DNA of 8,742 nucleotides, taken from contig CANQYH010000123.1 in NCBI GenBank assembly GCA_947628025.1, positions 1 to 8,742 of the forward strand, in the 5' to 3' direction. Source of the DNA: an uncultured Lachnospiraceae bacterium. Lineage in GTDB: Bacteria > Bacillota > Clostridia > Lachnospirales > Lachnospiraceae. Every line of letters begins with the position of its first letter. Within the stretch, counting starts at the first letter, position 1. The notes under the pieces are model-generated. The model was not told the origin of the DNA and did not search any database. It was given only the letters and a program-made list of their open reading frames with translations. Made by a program: the position numbers and the translations under genes. Of this stretch, positions 5,489 through 8,742 are shown piece after piece.

Positions 5489-6562
5489 ATGAAAGATGTG
5501 TATGTCGCTTATGTGGGTTCATACTCTTATATAGGAAATTCGAGAGGGATCACGGTCTATGATGTGGACGTGGAGAAAGGGTGCTTCATCAAGCGCTGTG
5601 AGGTGGACGTTGACAATTCTTCCTATCTGGTTGCGGCGCCCAACGGGAAGACGCTGTATTCCATCGCGGACGAGGGCGTGGTTTCTTTTCGGATCCTGGA
5701 GGACGGTTCCATCAGCCGGCTGAACCTGGCCAATATCCGCGGGATGCGCGGGTGCCAGCTGTCGGTGGATCCGGACGGGAAATACCTCTATGTGGCTGGA
5801 TATCACGACGGCAAGGCCACGGTCATGCATCTGAATCCGGACGGCAGCATCGGTTCCGTGGCGGCCGGCGTTTACCATAAGGGCCTGGGCAGCGTGGCGG
5901 ACCGCACGTTCCGGCCCCATGTGAGCTGTGTCCGCACGACGCCGGATCAGAGGTTCGTGATGGCGGCGGATCTGGGGATGGACGTGCTGAAGATCTACCG
6001 GATGAGCGAATCGGAGGGTCAGCTGATGCTGGTGGACACGGTTCCCTGCGATCTGGAATCGGCGCCGCGGCATTTTATTTTCAGCGCGGACGGCCGGTTC
6101 ATGTATCTGATGTACGAAGTGGCGAATGTGATCGATGTATTTACGTATAAGATCGGAGCGAAAGGACTGCCGCAGCTGGACCGGATCCAGCGGGTGCCGT
6201 CCATGGGCGAGAAGCACAGCCAGCTGACCGCGGCCTGCGCGATCCATTTTTCCTCCGACGAGAAATATCTGTACTGCAGCAACGCGGGCGACGATACGAT
6301 CAGCGTATACAGCCGGGACGAGCAGACCGGGCTTTTGACGATGCTGTGCTGCCTGCCTGTGAGCGGCGAGTATCCGAAAGATCTGGCGGTCTTTCCGGAC
6401 GACCAGCATGTGGCGGCGATCAATCATGAGACGGGGAGCATTACGTTCTTCAAGGTGGATTATGAGCAGGGGCTTCTGATCATGAGTTCCCTGCCGGTGT
6501 ATGTGGACGAGCCCAACTGCTGTGTGATGGTGAAGTTGCAGCCTGAGGACGGGGAGGCGTAA
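5489..6562 (+). CDS. beta-propeller lactonase-family protein (6-phosphogluconolactonase-like)
   Basis: 357 residues, close to the usual 330-360 of the seven-bladed lactonase (Pgl/YkgB-type) family, whose known members hydrolyse 6-phosphogluconolactone or related sugar lactones in the cytoplasm. Blade repeats of the form PDGKYLYVAG run through the whole length. Family marks seen are YVGSYSY at the N-terminus, RPHVSCVRTTPDQRFVMAADLG (142-163, written in two blocks in the family), APRHFIFSADGRFMYLMYE (192-210), AIHFSSDEKYLYCSNAG (251-267) and YPKDLAVFPD (295-304). Two usual signatures are altered: AEIH reads CAIH, and SNRG reads SNAG. Substrate and even activity are therefore uncertain. I chose the ATG at 5489, 8 bases after AAGGGGGT; a GTG one codon earlier is also possible. 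No signal peptide. First gene of the rightward unit; aroC follows after 2 bases. Confidence 0.85.
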   Translation: MKDVYVAYVGSYSYIGNSRGITVYDVDVEKGCFIKRCEVDVDNSSYLVAAPNGKTLYSIADEGVVSFRILEDGSISRLNLANIRGMRGCQLSVDPDGKYLYVAGYHDGKATVMHLNPDGSIGSVAAGVYHKGLGSVADRTFRPHVSCVRTTPDQRFVMAADLGMDVLKIYRMSESEGQLMLVDTVPCDLESAPRHFIFSADGRFMYLMYEVANVIDVFTYKIGAKGLPQLDRIQRVPSMGEKHSQLTAACAIHFSSDEKYLYCSNAGDDTISVYSRDEQTGLLTMLCCLPVSGEYPKDLAVFPDDQHVAAINHETGSITFFKVDYEQGLLIMSSLPVYVDEPNCCVMVKLQPEDGEA

Positions 6563-6564
6563 GG

Positions 6565-7842
6565 ATGGCTGGTTCCGGCTGGGGGACGATACTTAGAATG
6601 ACGACCTGGGGCGAGTCCCATGGCAGGGGCCTGGGCGTGGTCCTGGATGGATTTCCGGCGGGGCTGGAGCTGGAGGAAGCGGATATCCAGCGGTACCTGG
6701 ACCGGAGAAAGCCGGGACAGAGCCGGTATACGACGGCCCGCCGGGAGGGAGATCAGGTGGAGATCTGGTCCGGCGTGTTTGAGGGCCGGACGACGGGCAC
6801 GCCGATCTCTATGCTGGTGCGGAATACGGACCAGCGCTCTGCGGATTACAGCGCGATCATGGATGTGTACCGGCCCGGGCACGCGGACTATACCTTTGAT
6901 GAGAAATACGGATTCCGCGATTACCGCGGAGGCGGACGTTCCTCCGGGCGGGAGACCATAGGGCGCGTGGCTGCGGGAGCGGCCGCGGCGAAGCTGCTGG
7001 AGAGCCTGGGGATCACGGTGACCGCCTATACCAGAAGCATCGGCCCGGTGCGGATCGGCGACGGCCGGTTCGATCTGGAAGAGGCCCAGCGGAACCGCCT
7101 GTGTATGCCGGATGCCGCGGCCGCCGGGGAGGCGGAACGGTACCTGGAAAGATTGATGGCCGGGAACGATTCGGCGGGCGGCGTCGTGGAGTGCGTCATA
7201 AAAGGCCTGCCTGCGGGGCTCGGCGAACCGGTCTTTGAGAAGCTGGACGCCCGGCTGGCCCACGCGGTCATGTCCATCGGGGCGGTGAAAGGCGTCGAGA
7301 TCGGAGACGGGTTCCGGGCGGCGGAGAGTACCGGTTCGGAGAACAACGACGGGTTCCGGGCAGTCTTGGATGATGAGACGGAGACAGCGGTTCCGGATGA
7401 TGAGACAGAGCCGGCAATCCCGAATGATGAGACAGAGCCGGCGGTCCCGGGCGGGGCGGCGGCCGGTGGTTTCGGGACAGCGGCAAACGCCGGAGCGGAT
7501 GTTTCGCACGGAGAGTCTTTGCGGACGATAGACACGAAACGGCGGCCGAACAGGATCCGGAAGACGGCGAATCACGCGGGCGGCATCCTGGGCGGCATCA
7601 GCGACGGGGATACGGTCGTATTGCGGGCCGCGTTCAAGCCGACGCCGTCCATTGCGCAGCCGCAGCGGACCGTTGACCGGCAGGGCCGGGATACGGAGAT
7701 CGCGATCCGCGGGCGTCATGACCCGGTGATCGTGCCGCGGGCGGTAGTGGTCGTAGAGGCGATGGCGGCGTTTACGGCGGCGGACCTGCTGCTGGCCAAT
7801 ATGACGTCGCGGATGGAGTACCTGCGGGAGATCTACCGGTAG
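6565..7842 (+). CDS. aroC: chorismate synthase with a large acidic insertion
   Basis: Catalyses the last shikimate-pathway step, EPSP to chorismate, using reduced FMN. Core motifs are intact: TTWGESHG with His19, RPGHADYT with His106, YRGGGRSSGRET, GNDSAGGVVECVIKGLPAGLG, MSIGAVKGVEIGDGF, HAGGILGGIS, FKPTPSI and RGRHDPVIVPRAVVVVEAMAA (Asp386). At 425 residues it is some 60 longer than usual (about 350-370). The excess lies between GSENND (257-262) and KTANHAGGI (333 on), where most homologues have only a short loop. This stretch is acidic and low-complexity, with a nine-residue unit DETE-P-type repeated three times, then Gly/Ala-rich and basic residues. The reading frame is unbroken and catalytic motifs follow it, so it is an insertion rather than a frameshift. 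It begins 2 bases after the lactonase stop, with GGGGAGG in the end of that gene, so the two are probably co-translated. Confidence 0.95.
   Translation: MAGSGWGTILRMTTWGESHGRGLGVVLDGFPAGLELEEADIQRYLDRRKPGQSRYTTARREGDQVEIWSGVFEGRTTGTPISMLVRNTDQRSADYSAIMDVYRPGHADYTFDEKYGFRDYRGGGRSSGRETIGRVAAGAAAAKLLESLGITVTAYTRSIGPVRIGDGRFDLEEAQRNRLCMPDAAAAGEAERYLERLMAGNDSAGGVVECVIKGLPAGLGEPVFEKLDARLAHAVMSIGAVKGVEIGDGFRAAESTGSENNDGFRAVLDDETETAVPDDETEPAIPNDETEPAVPGGAAAGGFGTAANAGADVSHGESLRTIDTKRRPNRIRKTANHAGGILGGISDGDTVVLRAAFKPTPSIAQPQRTVDRQGRDTEIAIRGRHDPVIVPRAVVVVEAMAAFTAADLLLANMTSRMEYLREIYR
7369..7449 (+). repeat. three tandem 27-base repeats inside aroC
   Basis: Units at 7369-7395, 7396-7422 and 7423-7449 encode DDETETAVP, DDETEPAIP and NDETEPAVP in frame with aroC. 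Unit length is a multiple of three, so changes in copy number keep the frame. The three copies are highly similar at DNA level (GATGAGACAGAGCCGGC is shared by the second and third), suggesting recent slippage or duplication. Confidence 0.9.
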
Positions 7843-7921
7843 AGAACGGCGGAATGGAGTCGGGTGTTCTGGAATGTTCAGGAACGGTTCTGATGCGAGG
7901 CCAGTGCTGGGAGCGGCGGGA

Positions 7922-7960
7922 CAGCCGGAGGATTTTACCGGCAGACGGCTGCGGGGTTTT
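7922..7960 (+). terminator. possible terminator after aroC
   Basis: CAGCCG (7922-7927) pairs with CGGCTG (7946-7951), followed by CGGGGTTTT ending at 7960. Alternative stems compete: GCCGG (7924-7928) with CCGGC (7938-7942), and GCAG (7941-7944) with CTGC (7949-7952). The loop is long and the T-run short, so termination is only plausible. It would separate aroC from the isomerase gene. Confidence 0.35.
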
Positions 7961-7995
7961 GATTATAAAGAAAAGCGAAGCGGCAGGCGAACGAG

Positions 7996-8021
7996 GGCAC
8001 GAACGGTATGCCGGGCGTGCC
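7996..8021 (+). other. hairpin in the aroC-rpiB gap
   Basis: GGCACG (7996-8001) pairs with CGTGCC (8016-8021). Inside, CGG (8004-8006) pairs with CCG (8011-8013) around a four-base loop, with an AA/GG internal loop. A T-rich patch (8036-8042) lies too far downstream for a standard terminator. The 329-base gap 7843-8171 has no convincing gene; the open frames there lack start context and recognisable content. Confidence 0.4.
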
Positions 8022-8102
8022 GGAGACGCCGCCGCTTATTTTATGGCTGTGCAGGCGGTGAGCTGATTTATGTTTTCGGACGGCTGCCGCCGGTTCAAGC
8101 AG

Positions 8103-8151
8103 AGAAATTTCTGCAAAAGGTAAACTATGTGGGACCCGGTTTGGCCGGGTT
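8103..8151 (+). promoter_or_regulatory. palindrome and hairpin in the isomerase leader
   Basis: AGAAATTTCT (8103-8112) is a perfect 10-base palindrome flanked by GC and GC, a possible operator or small hairpin. Downstream, ACCCGG (8134-8139) pairs with CCGGGT (8145-8150) around TTTGG, with one extra wobble pair outside. The stem ends about 20 bases before the isomerase ATG, next to its ribosome binding site. No convincing -35/-10 pair is visible, so the gene may be read from upstream or from a weak promoter. Confidence 0.35.
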
Positions 8152-8171
8152 GGAAAGAGAGGCATATAAAT

Positions 8172-8627
8172 ATGAAGATTGCGATTGCGAACGATCCTAC
8201 GGCGAAAGATATCAAGCCGGAGATCATCGCGTATTTGGAAGAAAAAGGGTACGAAGTGATCGATCTGGGATGGCACGGAGAGCCGGAGTCCCACGATTAT
8301 CCGATCTACGGCGAGCGGATCGGCCGCTTTGTGGCGGACGGCAACGCGGACCTGGGTATTGCGATCTGCGGTACCGGCGTGGGCATCAGCATCGCGGCCA
8401 ATAAAGTGAAAGGCATTCGCGCCTGCGTCTGCAGCGAACCGTACACGGCGAAGCTGTCGAGGATGCACAATGATTCCAATATCCTGGCGTTTGGCGCGCG
8501 GGTGGTCGGCCTGGAGCTGGCGAAAATGATCATGGACGCCTGGCTGGAAGCGGAACCGCTGGACGTGGAGCGGCACAAACGGCGCGTGGAGATGATCCGG
8601 GAGATCGAGGAGCGGTTCGGGAAATAG
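8172..8627 (+). CDS. rpiB: RpiB/LacA/LacB-family sugar-phosphate isomerase
   Basis: 151 residues, full length for RpiB (about 145-155), a cytoplasmic aldose-ketose isomerase that interconverts ribose 5-phosphate and ribulose 5-phosphate or, in relatives, hexose 6-phosphates. The C-terminal two thirds are strikingly like E. coli RpiB as I recall it: ICGTGVGISIAANK with catalytic Cys66, GIRACVCSEPYTAKLSRMHND with His99, NILAFGARVVGLELAKMI, and RHKRR with Arg134/Arg138 standing for the phosphate-binding arginines. The N-terminal motif is altered: where RpiB has G-x-Asp-His-x-G this protein reads IANDPTA, keeping Asp8 but replacing the His by Pro9. The substrate may differ. GAGAGG lies about 8 bases before the chosen ATG, which starts MKIAIA as the family does. 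An in-frame ATG at 8127, with AAAAGG before it, would add 15 Trp-rich residues and is less likely. Confidence 0.88.
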   Translation: MKIAIANDPTAKDIKPEIIAYLEEKGYEVIDLGWHGEPESHDYPIYGERIGRFVADGNADLGIAICGTGVGISIAANKVKGIRACVCSEPYTAKLSRMHNDSNILAFGARVVGLELAKMIMDAWLEAEPLDVERHKRRVEMIREIEERFGK

Positions 8628-8713
8628 GCTTAGAGACAGGCGGCGGTGGTTCCCGCGGGGAGGAAATAGTGTGAAAGAAAGTAGAGGAAGGCCGTAAAAT
8701 GGCGCACTAAGAC

Positions 8714-8736
8714 AAGCTATTGAAAAATAGCCTTTT
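8714..8736 (+). terminator. Rho-independent terminator after the isomerase gene
   Basis: GCTATT (8716-8721) pairs perfectly with AATAGC (8726-8731) around a GAAA tetraloop, then C and TTTT (8733-8736). It lies 87 bases past the isomerase stop. The stem is short but the GNRA loop stabilises it. The 87 bases before it hold a GC palindrome (CCCGCGGG, 8652-8659) and only tiny open frames. Confidence 0.55.
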
Positions 8737-8742
8737 GAGACA

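Noticed and set aside
5519..6427. Minus-strand open frame of about 300 codons opposite the lactonase gene
   Set aside because: His/Arg-rich antisense composition, no start context; the lactonase frame has clear family motifs.
7263..7563. Frameshift or split gene in aroC
   Set aside because: The frame is continuous and correct family motifs occur both before and after the unusual segment, so it is an insertion.
6460..7719. Minus-strand open frame of about 420 codons opposite aroC
   Set aside because: Arg/Pro-rich shadow of AroC, which carries every catalytic motif.
7854..8404. Small plus-strand frames in and beyond the aroC-rpiB gap (70 and 176 codons)
   Set aside because: Arg/Gly/Cys-rich content without motifs; the longer one overlaps the rpiB frame. 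No convincing ribosome binding sites.

Overview
The window looks like chromosomal DNA from a GC-rich member of the Clostridia (Firmicutes), possibly Lachnospiraceae-like. This is inferred from the strong GGAGG-type ribosome binding sites, a lipoprotein-type PotD, a polyamine operon preceded by a helix-turn-helix/cupin regulator gene, and sigma-A-like promoters in a single AT-rich island. No marker gene fixes the taxonomy. I see no mobile elements, CRISPR arrays, tRNAs or rRNAs.

Layout. Positions 1-312 (+) hold the 3' end of an unrecognised gene that enters from the left edge. From 5217 down to 491 on the minus strand lies a polyamine-uptake locus in the order regulator (XRE HTH + cupin) - potA - potB - potC - potD. 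potA/potB overlap by 8 bases and potB/potC share one base. There are gaps of about 200 bases before potA and before potD, and both contain hairpins or repeats. A hairpin terminator follows potD at 344-383. From 5489 rightwards on the plus strand lie a beta-propeller lactonase-family gene, aroC (chorismate synthase, 2 bases later) and, after a 329-base gap, an rpiB-type sugar-phosphate isomerase. A small terminator sits near the right edge.

The control centre is the AT-rich region 5218-5485 between the divergent regulator and lactonase genes. It holds a perfect-consensus minus-strand promoter (TTGACA, 16 bases, TATAAT) firing toward the regulator. Directly downstream is an array of three near-identical elements at an exact 38-base period, each centred on a palindrome of the form TTAG-N5-CTAA. 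The natural reading is that the HTH-cupin protein binds this array and controls its own gene and possibly the pot operon. An extended -10 promoter for the lactonase lies back-to-back with it.

How the genes may work together. PotABCD is a complete polyamine ABC importer and the regulator is a plausible polyamine- or metabolite-responsive switch. The rightward genes belong to sugar-acid/pentose-phosphate chemistry and the end of the shikimate pathway. No direct biochemical link to polyamines can be shown from sequence. The most unusual items are the 38-base operator array, a roughly 60-residue acidic, repeat-containing insertion in AroC, the lost N-terminal Asp-His motif in the RpiB-like protein, and substituted family motifs in the lactonase. 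I found no clear previously undescribed multi-gene system; the operator array and the AroC insertion are the best leads.
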